Assembly: GCA_016931965.1 (NCBI GenBank)
Contig: JAFGDT010000021.1
Location: forward strand, 1-64,000
Length of the DNA stretch: 64,000 nt
Direction of reading: 5' to 3'
Source of the DNA: a bacterium
GTDB lineage: Bacteria > Zhuqueibacterota > QNDG01 > DSAB01
Shown here: one piece after another, positions 37,977 to 47,858 of the stretch
Layout: the number at the start of each line of letters is the position of its first letter
Numbering within the stretch: position 1 is the first letter of the stretch
The notes under the pieces: model-generated
Databases searched by the model: none
Told to the model about the DNA's origin: nothing
The model's input: only the letters and a program-made list of their open reading frames with translations
Translations under genes and position numbers: made by a program

Positions 37977-40118
37977 ATGACGTTGACAAAAATCTTTCCT
38001 AAAAGGCCATTGGGTTTCCACTTCTTTTTTTCAAGCGCCTGTCTCGTTTGTCTGGTCATCCAACCAGTTCTGTCTCAAGAATACGAATGGCCCACAGACG
38101 CAAGTCGATTGATGACCTCTTCATTCGGAGAATACCGAGACGACCATTTCCACGCGGGGATAGACATCAAAACCTGGGGACAAATCGGCTACCAAGTTTT
38201 TGCCATTGAAAAAGGGTGTATCAACCGAATCCGTGTCTCCCCCTATGGATACGGCCGAGCGGTATATCTTTTGCTGGACAATGGGCTGATCGTGGTTTAT
38301 GCCCACCTATCAAGATTTTCCGAACCGGTGGAAAAACTCGTCAAGGAAGAACAAAAGAAACAGGGAAGGTTCGCAATCGACAAAACATTTCTCGCCGGGC
38401 AACTTCCCGTTGAAAAAGGTGAGCTTGTGGGTTTTACAGGACGCAGCGGAACAAGGGATCCCCACCTCCACTTTGAAGTCAGAATCAATGAGAACACACC
38501 GATCAATCCACTCCTCCTCGGTTATGCCATTAACGATCAGATCCCACCGATTGTTAACGGTGTTGCCGTCTCTCCGCTGCGATACGGCTCACAGGTCAAT
38601 GGAGACTTCCAACCCAAGATCTTTTCAGTTCAAAAAGAGAACGACGGATTCTATCGATTGACCGAAACGATCCAGGCATGGGGACAAATCGGCTTATCGG
38701 TATCCGCTTTCGACCAGGCAAACGGAGCATCAAACAGCTTCGCCGTATATCGGATCCGCCTTTATGTCAATGAACAATTGATTTTCACAACCTATTATAA
38801 TTACTTTCCTTATGACATCACCCAGCAAATCGAGCTGGACCGGGATTATCGGCTTCATCGATGGGGGTGGGGACTGTTTCAAAAACTCTACTGCGATATC
38901 GGAAATGAACTGCCCCTGTATGAACCTGCATCCATTGAATCAGGCACCCTGAGCTGTTGGGATGAAGTAGAAAAAAGTCCGCAATTACAACAATCCATTC
39001 CGGTTGATGGAAATATGTTGGATGGGTCGCTTGATTTCGAAAAAGGTTTTCACGAGATTCGTATCGAAGCCTTGGACTATTTTGGAAATAGATCAACCGT
39101 AATCGGTACGTTGCAAATGATCCCTCTATCCGAAATCAACTTGATGGATGTCCCTCTCGAATACTTCCCTGTAAAAGAAACGGTTGAGGCGGACAGTATA
39201 GTTGGCATTCGTTTAAAACGAGATTTCATGGATGATTTCATTCGCTTCTGTGTGGAATCGAATATCCCTCTGCCAACACACCCCCTTCTCTACATCCAGA
39301 GAGGAAATGGGATCAAAACACCCATTCTGCTCTGGGACAAAAGTGATGGAACATATGTTGGATCAGCACCCCTCAATTCCAATACAGACGGACAAATGAT
39401 AACCGAACTACACATCATTTCACAACAGGGATTAAAATACGTGGTCCGGGATACCCTTATCACACATACCATTGATCCCAATCAATCCAGTTCCATTCTC
39501 TCCGAGGATCGTAGATTTCAAATTACCTTCCCGGAAGGTTCATTATACAGGCCTGTACTCGGTACCTTTCAACAAAAACCGGGTTCGCATCCAGATAAAG
39601 TCATCGATGATGAATATCTCTTTTATCCCCAGGATGTCCCCTTAAAGCACAGCGTAACTATCTCTATCAAAATAGATCCAGATGATCATGATGTGGACAA
39701 ACTGGGCATCTACCAGATCGGAGACAATGGTCATGCCTCATTCCTGGGTAAAAGATGGGGGAATGGTACGCTTTCAGTAACAACGGGGAGTTTAAGTCAG
39801 TATACCGTCCTTCGCGATACAGTGCCCCCGGAAATCACAACCATTCGTCCTGCTCCGAACAGCCATATAAGGGATCTGACGCCCCTTATATCGGTTGGAT
39901 TCAAAGATACCCTCTCAGGGATATACGGAGAAGACCACTATCAATTTTTTCTCGATTCTGTTCGATTGATCGTGGAATATGATCCGATCAACAACCTGGG
40001 ATTCTACCAGACAGACGAACCGTTGGATTTCGGTTTACACACACTTGACATCATGATAGAAGATCAGAACGGGAACAAAGCCAGCCGAAAAAGCCAGTTT
40101 ATCATCGATCCAGAATAA
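37977..40118 (+). CDS. M23 family peptidase, secreted, with long C-terminal region
   Basis: 713 residues from the ATG at 37977, giving a signal peptide (hydrophobic 15-31, LSQ end). A LytM/M23 domain about 45-170 has both metal motifs: HFHAGID (H59, D63) and DPHLHFEV (H163, H165), so it is likely an active peptidoglycan endopeptidase. The 540-residue C-terminal region is beta-rich with several Ig-like segments. The long tail is unusual for house-keeping M23 enzymes but seen in FCB-group homologues. The ribosome site is poor. Confidence 0.85.
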   Translation: MTLTKIFPKRPLGFHFFFSSACLVCLVIQPVLSQEYEWPTDASRLMTSSFGEYRDDHFHAGIDIKTWGQIGYQVFAIEKGCINRIRVSPYGYGRAVYLLLDNGLIVVYAHLSRFSEPVEKLVKEEQKKQGRFAIDKTFLAGQLPVEKGELVGFTGRSGTRDPHLHFEVRINENTPINPLLLGYAINDQIPPIVNGVAVSPLRYGSQVNGDFQPKIFSVQKENDGFYRLTETIQAWGQIGLSVSAFDQANGASNSFAVYRIRLYVNEQLIFTTYYNYFPYDITQQIELDRDYRLHRWGWGLFQKLYCDIGNELPLYEPASIESGTLSCWDEVEKSPQLQQSIPVDGNMLDGSLDFEKGFHEIRIEALDYFGNRSTVIGTLQMIPLSEINLMDVPLEYFPVKETVEADSIVGIRLKRDFMDDFIRFCVESNIPLPTHPLLYIQRGNGIKTPILLWDKSDGTYVGSAPLNSNTDGQMITELHIISQQGLKYVVRDTLITHTIDPNQSSSILSEDRRFQITFPEGSLYRPVLGTFQQKPGSHPDKVIDDEYLFYPQDVPLKHSVTISIKIDPDDHDVDKLGIYQIGDNGHASFLGKRWGNGTLSVTTGSLSQYTVLRDTVPPEITTIRPAPNSHIRDLTPLISVGFKDTLSGIYGEDHYQFFLDSVRLIVEYDPINNLGFYQTDEPLDFGLHTLDIMIEDQNGNKASRKSQFIIDPE

Positions 40119-40121
40119 ATC

Positions 40122-40835
40122 ATGATCCCCATAAAAGACGACAATCCGACACACCACTTTCCGTTTATGACGATCTTGCTCATACTTGGAAACATCACCG
40201 TTTACATATACCAGATGACCCAAGGTCCCGAATTCCAGGCTTTTATTTACAGGTTCGGTGCAATCCCCTGGGAAATCACACATTTCAGGGAAGTGCCAAA
40301 CATACCCACGCATTACAGTTCAACCATACCGAACATACTGACGCCTTTGACTTCGATATTCCTCCACGGCAGCGTTTTCCATCTTCTGGGCAATATGCTC
40401 TATCTGTGGATCTTTGGAGACAATGTTGAAGCACTGGTGGGACATTTTCGATTTTTCATCTTTTACATATGCTGCGGCTTAATCGCCGCGCTGACTCAGA
40501 TCCTTATCGCACCCAACTCATCCATTCCCATGATCGGTGCCAGCGGAGCCATCTCCGGCGTGCTCGGTGCCTACCTTCTGCGTTTCCCCCGTGCGAAGGT
40601 GCATGTATTGATTTTTTTCTTCTTTTTTATCCGCATCGTTCGGGTTTCTGCGCTATTCGTTTTAGGCCTCTGGTTTTTCATCCAGTTATTCAATGGATTG
40701 GGATCGATTGGACTCGAAGAAACAGGAGGCGTCGCTTGGTTTGCCCATATAGGAGGATTTGCTGCAGGCATGATCCTTGTCTTACTTTTTGAAAAAAAAG
40801 GTCCCCTTAGAATACGCAAAAGTGTTCTCTATTGA
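40122..40835 (+). CDS. Rhomboid family intramembrane serine protease
   Basis: 237 residues, six to seven helices. Catalytic Ser141 in GASGAISG and His209 in AWFAHIGGF; the HGSVFHLLGNMLYLWIFGDNVE loop (82-103) supplies the conserved His and Asn. An active rhomboid. It begins three bases after the M23 stop. Substrates unknown. Confidence 0.93.
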   Translation: MIPIKDDNPTHHFPFMTILLILGNITVYIYQMTQGPEFQAFIYRFGAIPWEITHFREVPNIPTHYSSTIPNILTPLTSIFLHGSVFHLLGNMLYLWIFGDNVEALVGHFRFFIFYICCGLIAALTQILIAPNSSIPMIGASGAISGVLGAYLLRFPRAKVHVLIFFFFFIRIVRVSALFVLGLWFFIQLFNGLGSIGLEETGGVAWFAHIGGFAAGMILVLLFEKKGPLRIRKSVLY

Positions 40836-40856
40836 AAATAAAAGTGGGAACACTTT
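40819..40856 (+). terminator. Weak inverted repeat at the 3' end of the rhomboid gene
   Basis: AAAGTGTTC (40819-40827, inside the last codons) and GAACACTTT (40848-40856) form nine pairs around a 20-base AT-rich loop. No U-run follows, so termination is only possible, at low confidence. Confidence 0.3.
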
Positions 40857-41115
40857 ACTCCGATTACACAGCCCCCCGAATCCACATTTGTAATAAAAAA
40901 TGTGCAAAATGAAAATCACCCTTTTTAAATTGAATACGAATAGAAATTGTTATTATTAAACTAATGTAATTCCCGCCCTGCTGGCATATTTTATGCTGAA
41001 TTAATAAACAATCGGGATTCAATTGTATTCTGGAAACACAAATGACCATTTGCCTTCAATTAAAAACAATCGTATTCAGCTTAATAAACCACATAAAAAT
41101 AAAGAGGAGTTAGCC

Positions 41116-43503
41116 ATGGAAAAATCAACATGCAGTCGACTGTCTATCACGTTTTTCGTAACATTGCTGATTCTATTTGTCAGTTGTCACACAGGAAATG
41201 AAATTCAACCTCAACTGAAAACCCCAATTCAACAAACCATTGAAGCCATGTCGCTCACGGAAAAGGCATACTATGTCACCGGTACAGGGATGAATATCCC
41301 TGGTTTGGTCTCAACCGATTCAACCACAGTACCCGGTGCACCGGTCGTAGGAGAAACACAAAGCCTGGTTCCGGGGGCTGCCGGCACAACCTACGAAATC
41401 CCCCACCTTAATATCCCCTCCATGGTGTTGGCCGACGGTCCCGCGGGGCTTCGAATCAGTCCCACCAGAGAAAATGACAACGCAACCTATTATTGTACAG
41501 CTTTTCCGGTAGCCACATTGCTCGCCTCTACCTGGGATACCGATCTGGTTTACCGGGTCGGACAGAGCATGGGGAATGAAGTGCTGGAATATGGTGTCGC
41601 TATCCTCCTTGGTCCGGGAATGAACATCCACATGAATCCTCTTTGCGGAAGGAACTTTGAATATTACTCCGAAGATCCCCTGGTTACTGGTAAAATGGCT
41701 GCCGCGATGGTAAATGGTGTCGAGTCACAGGAAGTCGGCACTTCATTGAAACATTTTTCTGCAAACAATGTCGAAACAAACAGAAATGCACTCAATGTTA
41801 TTGCGAGCGAAAGGGCTTTGCGTGAAATCTACCTGGAGGGATTCCGAATCGCAGTACAGGAGGCGCAGCCCTGGACAGTCATGTCTTCCTATAACCTGAT
41901 CAACAACACCTACACTGCAGAAAGCCATGACTTGCTGACAAAAATCCTCAGGGAAGACTGGGGCTTTAAAGGTCTGGTGATGACAGACTGGTTTGGAGGA
42001 TCTGACCCTGTTGCCATGATGATGGCAGGCAATGACCTACTCATGCCGGGCAATCCCAACCAGGCAAACGCCATCCTCGCCGCTGTTAAGGAAGGCGGAC
42101 TTGATGAGAAGGTACTTGATCAGAATATAGAAAGAATATTGACCGTTTTGAATGAATCGCCCCACAATAAGGGATATGCCTATTCCAATAAACCCGACCT
42201 CGAGGCTCACGCCGAAGTCACGCGACAGGCAGCCACGGAGGGTATGGTATTGCTGAAAAACGATAATGATGCACTCCCTCTGACCTCAGAGATGAATCAG
42301 TTGGCCGCTTTCGGCAACACATCCTACGAAATCATCACCGGAGGGACGGGAAGCGGTGATGTAAACGAAGCGTACAGTGTCTCACTTGTGGAGGGTCTTC
42401 AGAGTGCCGGTTACTCAATTGTTAAAGAATTACAGGACATTTACAGCAACTATGCAGAAACAGAAAAAGAAAACCTTCCGCCCCAGCAAGCATTCATGCC
42501 ACGGGTACGCGTTCCCGAAATGGCGGTCGATTCGGATCTTGCTGACAGGATGGCCGCTGAAGCCGATGTTGCATTGATTACCATCGGCCGAAGCTCGGGT
42601 GAATTTTCCGACCGAAACGTGGAGGGGGATTTTAACCTGACACAGGCAGAAAAAGCGTTGATCAAAACCATTTCGGACGCATTTCATGCCAAAGACAAAA
42701 AGGCCGTTGTGATTTTAAACGTCGGAGGTGTCATCGAAACCGCCAGCTGGAGAAACGATCCCGACGCCATACTGCTTGCCTGGCAAGCCGGTCAGGAAAC
42801 AGGAAACTCCATCGCCGATGTCATCAGCGGTAAGGTCAACCCTTCGGGCAAACTGGCCTCCACTTTTCCGATGAAATACGAGGATGTCCCCTCTTCAGAT
42901 AATTTCCCGGGTGTTGTGATTGAAGCAGAAGAGGGTTCCGACGAAGGAGGTCTCTCCTCTTTCTTCACTCCAAAACCTTCTGAAATTGTCTACAAAGAAG
43001 ACATTTATGTCGGCTACCGATATTACAATTCTTTTGATGTGCCTGTCGCTTATGAATTTGGGTACGGCCTCTCCTATACACAATTTGAGTATAAAAATGT
43101 CAAAATAAACTCGACAAAATTCAATGAACAGTTGACCGTATCCGTCGATATTCAAAATGTCGGGGATGTGGCCGGTCGCGAAGTGGTCCAAGTCTATCTG
43201 ACCGCACCTGCTCAGAAAATGAATAAACCCGCCCAGGAATTGATCGCATTCGAAAAAACCAAGTTTCTGAATCCGGGTGAAATCCAGAGACTCGAATTTG
43301 TAATCAACCCTTTAGACCTGACCTCTTTTGACGAAGCGACCTCTTCGTGGACTGCTGAAGCGGGTCACTATACAGTGAATGTTGGCGCTTCATCTAGAGA
43401 TTTCAGAGAGACAACTTCTTTTGATCTCGAAGAAGAACTGATTGTCCAAAAAGTAAACAGAGCACTGACTCCCAATCGTGAAATCAACAGATTAAAACCG
43501 TAA
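41116..43503 (+). CDS. GH3 beta-glucosidase-type lipoprotein
   Basis: 795 residues from the ATG at 41116, which has GAGGAG six bases upstream; the frame runs 31 codons further up without support. A lipoprotein signal ends in FVSC (Cys24). GH3 features: LADGPAGLR (105-113), GRNFEYYSEDP (178-188), KHFSANNVETNR (212-223), nucleophile Asp291 in VMTDWFG, then the GH3 C-terminal domain and an Fn3-like end (about 680-780). It probably trims beta-glucosides or related oligosaccharides at the cell surface or in the periplasm. It lies apart from the mannan genes at 0-4 kb. Confidence 0.92.
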   Translation: MEKSTCSRLSITFFVTLLILFVSCHTGNEIQPQLKTPIQQTIEAMSLTEKAYYVTGTGMNIPGLVSTDSTTVPGAPVVGETQSLVPGAAGTTYEIPHLNIPSMVLADGPAGLRISPTRENDNATYYCTAFPVATLLASTWDTDLVYRVGQSMGNEVLEYGVAILLGPGMNIHMNPLCGRNFEYYSEDPLVTGKMAAAMVNGVESQEVGTSLKHFSANNVETNRNALNVIASERALREIYLEGFRIAVQEAQPWTVMSSYNLINNTYTAESHDLLTKILREDWGFKGLVMTDWFGGSDPVAMMMAGNDLLMPGNPNQANAILAAVKEGGLDEKVLDQNIERILTVLNESPHNKGYAYSNKPDLEAHAEVTRQAATEGMVLLKNDNDALPLTSEMNQLAAFGNTSYEIITGGTGSGDVNEAYSVSLVEGLQSAGYSIVKELQDIYSNYAETEKENLPPQQAFMPRVRVPEMAVDSDLADRMAAEADVALITIGRSSGEFSDRNVEGDFNLTQAEKALIKTISDAFHAKDKKAVVILNVGGVIETASWRNDPDAILLAWQAGQETGNSIADVISGKVNPSGKLASTFPMKYEDVPSSDNFPGVVIEAEEGSDEGGLSSFFTPKPSEIVYKEDIYVGYRYYNSFDVPVAYEFGYGLSYTQFEYKNVKINSTKFNEQLTVSVDIQNVGDVAGREVVQVYLTAPAQKMNKPAQELIAFEKTKFLNPGEIQRLEFVINPLDLTSFDEATSSWTAEAGHYTVNVGASSRDFRETTSFDLEEELIVQKVNRALTPNREINRLKP

Positions 43504-43517
43504 AATATATTGAATTT

Positions 43518-43560
43518 TTATACACTCCGCAGGGGCTCCATGCCCTTGCGGAGTGTATAA
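43518..43560. terminator. Strong hairpin downstream of the GH3 gene
   Basis: Fourteen perfect outer pairs (TTATACACTCCGCA with TGCGGAGTGTATAA) continue as five more with one G-U pair, around loop TCCAT: about 19 pairs in all. It starts 15 bp after the GH3 stop. No U-run follows on either strand, so it may act as an RNA 3' end stabiliser or a partial terminator. Confidence 0.5.
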
Positions 43561-43636
43561 GATGTTTGCCCCTATAATAAACAATCACACAATTGTTGTT
43601 TTTGTAATTTCCATTGCCCTATACCATCAATGAATA

Positions 43637-44957
43637 ACAAAATGCAAAAAAATAAGTCCCCTGAAGAAAATTCTATTCGCCCTGATTTTTTTGATCCTGT
43701 GTATGATCGTTCTTGTTCTGTTCGAACTTTTGCTACGGCTGCTTCACTACGGTATTGATACCCGTGTTTTTATTCAACCAGAATACATCCCGGACGTCTA
43801 TGTTGACAATCCGTCGTTTGTTGACAAGTATTATAGCGGTGACCGATTCGAACAGGCTGAAGCCTATGTGAAAAACGTTTTTCAGGTTTCCAAGCCGAAA
43901 AATGTTCTACGAGGTATCATCGTTGGCGGATCAACAGCTGAGGGTTACCCCTTTCGTTCCAACCAATCATTCGGCAAAATCGCTGAGGTCGCACTGAATG
44001 CGACCCAATCCGACATTCGATTTGAGATCATCAATCTTGGTTTCACGGCAATGACCAGTTATTATGTAAAAGATGCTGCAACGAAAGCCCTGGACTATGA
44101 GCCTGACTTCATGATCATCTATGCCGGTCATAACGAGTATTATGGGACAATAAGCCAGTCCACCGGCGGAAATCATTTTATTAAAAATCTCTATATATCC
44201 CTAAAAGAGTTCAAGATATTTCAGCTACTATACAATCTTTTTAACAGAAACCAAGATATAAACGACGAATTTATAACGCTGATGGCCAACCAGTTCAATA
44301 ACACACGCTTCATAAAAAACGATGATATTGACGGACAATTGGCCGACCACTTTATCAAAAATATCCATGGAGTGGTTCGGGCCTGTCGCCAATCTGTTTC
44401 ACTTTAATCCAGAACAGAAAAAAGCAGTACAAACCTCTTTCCTGAACAGCACCAACATTGACAGGGCTGTATATTTGAATCCTTTTAATAAACTCTGGGT
44501 TTGTCTATCGGTACAGTAACTATTAAACCAACCCCCCTATTCCATGATGATGGTTCCTTATGAAATGCCGGATTACGAAAAAATCCTAAAAAATAATGAA
44601 CTCCTTGAAATAAAAATACTCAAGGATTTTATTGAGTCAGATCATGTTTACTCTGAGGTTGAACAGTTCGATTCCATTATCAATTACACCATCATCAACA
44701 ACCAGCCCGGCCAAGCCTATGCGTATCTCTATTCATCCTTTTTTCAATCGCCGGGAAGCTATAAATCATCATACGACATGGCAAGATTTTTAAGCATGCT
44801 GCAAAATTCCCCTGAAGATCCACTGGATTACTTTTTAAGGGCCTATTTACTCTCAAACAAAGATGCCAAAATATACGACAGTATGCAAACCTACATTCTG
44901 GAAAACAATCGGCAGGAGGATTTCAATGAAATCAATTTGAGGTATGGGAAGCCGTGA
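43637..44957 (+). pseudogene. Decayed SGNH/GDSL-type hydrolase with C-terminal segment, frameshifted
   Basis: Three pieces in different frames share one parent. The first (to 44407) has a membrane helix and SGNH-type motifs: GGSTAEGYPF, NLGFTAMTSY and IIYAGHNEYYG, but no proper start; an ATG at 43630 is out of frame and joins only if the A-run at 43645-43651 gained or lost bases. Further fragments follow in other frames (about 44322-44519 and 44544-44957), the last carrying helical repeats. Intact relatives in FCB bacteria combine a helix, an SGNH domain and TPR-like repeats. Sequencing error is less likely than decay because there are several breaks. Confidence 0.75.
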
Positions 44958-45099
44958 TGGTTATAGAAATTTACTGGTCGATTTCTCAACACAAATGACC
45001 GAAACCGTATAGTTCAAAAGGGAATAAAAATCCGAAAAAGGCTTATTGACAAAAATTAGGGGTTAATACACGCTATATCGGCAATGCTTCATCAATACT

Positions 45100-45462
45100 T
45101 CACTTGGTTCTGACCGATCGAACCAGACCGATAAGCATGCGCCCAACCTCTTCCGTTGATTCGAGAATTTCATCACCATTTTTAAAATAATCGAGGTCTC
45201 TTGAAAGGATAAGGTAGTATTTGACCTCTTCCAAAGCCATGAGTGTCGCCTTATAGGAATTGATTTTATCTCTGGGATTGCGCTGCATAAACCCTTCGGC
45301 AATTTTGATGGGTACCTCCATGGCCGCTTTCCGAAGATGAGAAACCAGTTCGCCCTTCTCCTCCTTGGGGAATTTTTTTGTCAATTCATAAATATCCAGC
45401 ACCATTTTGTGCGCTTTTTGCCATACATTCAACTGTCGAAAATCGGTTAATTTTTCACTCAC
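45100..45462 (-). CDS. Four-helix-bundle protein (S23/23S rRNA IVS family)
   Basis: 120 residues from a GTG at 45462 that has GGAGG five bases upstream; a GTG four codons earlier is the alternative. FRQLNVWQKAHKMVLDIYELTKKFP and IPIKIAEGF-like segments are diagnostic of the S23 four-helix-bundle family first seen in rRNA intervening sequences. Here it stands alone, not in an rRNA gene. Function unknown; it lies in a decaying accessory stretch. Confidence 0.85.
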   Translation of the reverse strand: MSEKLTDFRQLNVWQKAHKMVLDIYELTKKFPKEEKGELVSHLRKAAMEVPIKIAEGFMQRNPRDKINSYKATLMALEEVKYYLILSRDLDYFKNGDEILESTEEVGRMLIGLVRSVRTK

Positions 45463-45539
45463 CGGCTCCTCCACTTTCCTTTAAATACCATCAAATCAAG
45501 ACCATTGTCAACAAGTCAATAAAAATCATTTTTAGCAGA

Positions 45540-47858
45540 TTATAATTTTCCTTTTACAGTGATAACAAAATGACGAATCGGCTCGATGAATCGCTGCCGT
45601 AATGTGTATTGATAGTTAAGAAAATTTTTGGCTTCAATACTGATCTGAACTGTACTCAAGTCAAAAATCACCCTGCCATCCATGACATGCATCGGCACCC
45701 GTTCCTCATATCCCGATCCAAGAAGGTTTACAATTTCATCCGTTCGACTGGCATAGCGGTAATCCCATCCCACTGTGATTCTCCAGAATGTGATTTCCAG
45801 TCCCATATTTAAACGGTGCCTCGACCGATAATTCAATGCCCTGCGCGTATCGAGATTCAAGGGATCAAGAACTGTATAGCCCAACCGTACCAAGGGGTAT
45901 CCGTTAAACAAACTGCCCTCTATTCGGGTTTCCACTCCACGAATCCTGGCCCTGCCCATATTCACAAACTGGACTTCGGCTACGGTTACTTTGGGTCTGA
46001 GAGCCACATCAATCATATTCTTATAATGGCTTGTAAAAAGCGCCACGTCCAAAATCCAGTTTGGATTGAAGTTCTCTATGGCCCATTTTATCGGATTGTT
46101 AAGAAAAGAAGTGGTTGATCCATTCTGTTTGGAATCGAATGCAAGAACCTGACGCATACCGATCTCAAAACTCCACGCACGTTCGGCCTCTTTCAATTCA
46201 AAATTCGGAACAATACGAAATCCTGAAACGGTTGTATTGGCAAAAACTTCTGCAATCGATGGCGCCCGAAAACCATGCCCTGCTGAAAACCGCGCCGCAC
46301 TCCCTACCCACGGCCTGAAAACCAGACCCATCCGGGGACTGATCTGCTGGTCATGAGAGATGCCCACATTTTGATGATAGTCATACCGAGTACCCAGAGT
46401 CAGTGTCCATAATGGTGAAAATTTGAACTCATCTTCAGCATACAAAGCAAAATCCCACATGGTGTGGTCTCCATTATAGAAGACCGACCGGGTTTGATTC
46501 GTCGTTATTTCCGTCCCAAAAGTCAATGATTGTCTTCCTAACAAATAATCCACCTGTGCTTCTGCTCCGATGCGGTCGTTCTTGGCATAATCTTGATTAT
46601 CATGAAAGTGATTGTGCCAATAATAATAGTACCAGTTGGATTTCAAGGTATAGGCGAACTTTTGATTGACGCCGTGTTGAAAGGTGAAGTGGAGACTTGC
46701 CTTCTCAGAGTAGACCCAATTACTCAATGCTTCCTCGGCCAATTCAAGGGGCCGATCTTTACTGACCCACTGAATAAAATCTCCCCGTTTGTTTAATGCC
46801 CAATTCCCGGTTACGGTTACATTTTTGTTTGGAGCCAGTGGTATCTTCGTTTTTAGCAAGACATTCCAACGTGAGTAATGTCCATTCTGATAGTATTCCG
46901 ATGACTGTTTCCGTGTTGCCGAACAAAGAAGTCCAATTTTTCCCACCTGACGGCTGTGTGAAAGATGGAACTCTTCAAACGAGAGGGCGTGTTTCAGATT
47001 AACACCACTCAAGCTTAGAAGATTTCCCAATGCAAATCGATCTGTCCACTTCCATTCAGAATAAGCCGGTTCATCATATAATCCATAAGACAGTTTGAAC
47101 CGTGTCTCTGGAAAAGGAGTGGGATCCTGAGTAATGATATTCACCATGCCCGCCATGGCATTGGATCCATAAAGAGCGGATCCTGCACCTTTCACAACCT
47201 CGATCCTTTCCACCTCCTCCACAGGAATCACGTCCCAGTTAATGCCTCCTGTATCTCCATTGATGAGAGGATGGCCGTCAACCATCAAAAGGACACGACT
47301 CCCGGCAGACCAGTTAAACCCGGTCGATCCCCTCAGGTCAATCTGGCCTTTGATGACTCCCAGTCCGGCCGTGTTCTGGAGCGCCTCGTCAAGACCAACG
47401 ATACTTCTGTTTTGTATTTCCCGAATACCCAGTACATCAACCGATGTCGGCGCATCTTCAATAGCCTGTTTCCGCTTGGTCGCTGTCACAATCAAAGCCG
47501 GCTGCTGGAGAACTGTGGGTTGCAGGAGAAAAACAATGTTCGTTTCTTGCCCGGGGAGAATAGTCACACCCTGTCGATCCCGTTTTTCATACCCCATCAT
47601 CGACACTTCTATATCGTAAAGACCCGCAGGAATACCTTCGACTGAAAAAACACCCGTTGCATCTGCTGAAGCCCCCAGCAATGTTCCCTTCACCATAACG
47701 TTTGCCCCATAGAGAGGGGCTCCCGTTTTCGCATCCCTAACTTCTCCAGCCAACCTGCCTTTCGTTAGTAGCTGGACTGCACTCAACGGAGAAAAAAATC
47801 CACAAAGAACAAGCCAAAAAATGACCTGTGCGAAACCCTTGCGGATATTTGTAATCAC
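45540..47858 (-). CDS. TonB-dependent receptor with carboxypeptidase-regulatory-like domain
   Basis: 772 residues. Signal peptide about 1-28; a CarboxypepD_reg-like beta sandwich (about 35-112, with GEVRDAKTGAPLYGANV); plug about 125-235 with RVLLMVDGHPLINGDTGG and IEVVKGAGSALYGSNAMAGMVNIIT; then the barrel. The layout recalls vitamin/cobalamin or siderophore receptors of FCB bacteria, but the ligand is unknown. Its ATG overlaps the stop of the lipoprotein gene upstream by four bases, indicating coupling. Confidence 0.9.
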   Translation of the reverse strand: MITNIRKGFAQVIFWLVLCGFFSPLSAVQLLTKGRLAGEVRDAKTGAPLYGANVMVKGTLLGASADATGVFSVEGIPAGLYDIEVSMMGYEKRDRQGVTILPGQETNIVFLLQPTVLQQPALIVTATKRKQAIEDAPTSVDVLGIREIQNRSIVGLDEALQNTAGLGVIKGQIDLRGSTGFNWSAGSRVLLMVDGHPLINGDTGGINWDVIPVEEVERIEVVKGAGSALYGSNAMAGMVNIITQDPTPFPETRFKLSYGLYDEPAYSEWKWTDRFALGNLLSLSGVNLKHALSFEEFHLSHSRQVGKIGLLCSATRKQSSEYYQNGHYSRWNVLLKTKIPLAPNKNVTVTGNWALNKRGDFIQWVSKDRPLELAEEALSNWVYSEKASLHFTFQHGVNQKFAYTLKSNWYYYYWHNHFHDNQDYAKNDRIGAEAQVDYLLGRQSLTFGTEITTNQTRSVFYNGDHTMWDFALYAEDEFKFSPLWTLTLGTRYDYHQNVGISHDQQISPRMGLVFRPWVGSAARFSAGHGFRAPSIAEVFANTTVSGFRIVPNFELKEAERAWSFEIGMRQVLAFDSKQNGSTTSFLNNPIKWAIENFNPNWILDVALFTSHYKNMIDVALRPKVTVAEVQFVNMGRARIRGVETRIEGSLFNGYPLVRLGYTVLDPLNLDTRRALNYRSRHRLNMGLEITFWRITVGWDYRYASRTDEIVNLLGSGYEERVPMHVMDGRVIFDLSTVQISIEAKNFLNYQYTLRQRFIEPIRHFVITVKGKL

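Noticed and set aside
45063-45302. 79-codon minus-strand frame overlapping the S23-type gene
   Set aside because: Shadow frame of the recognised four-helix-bundle gene.
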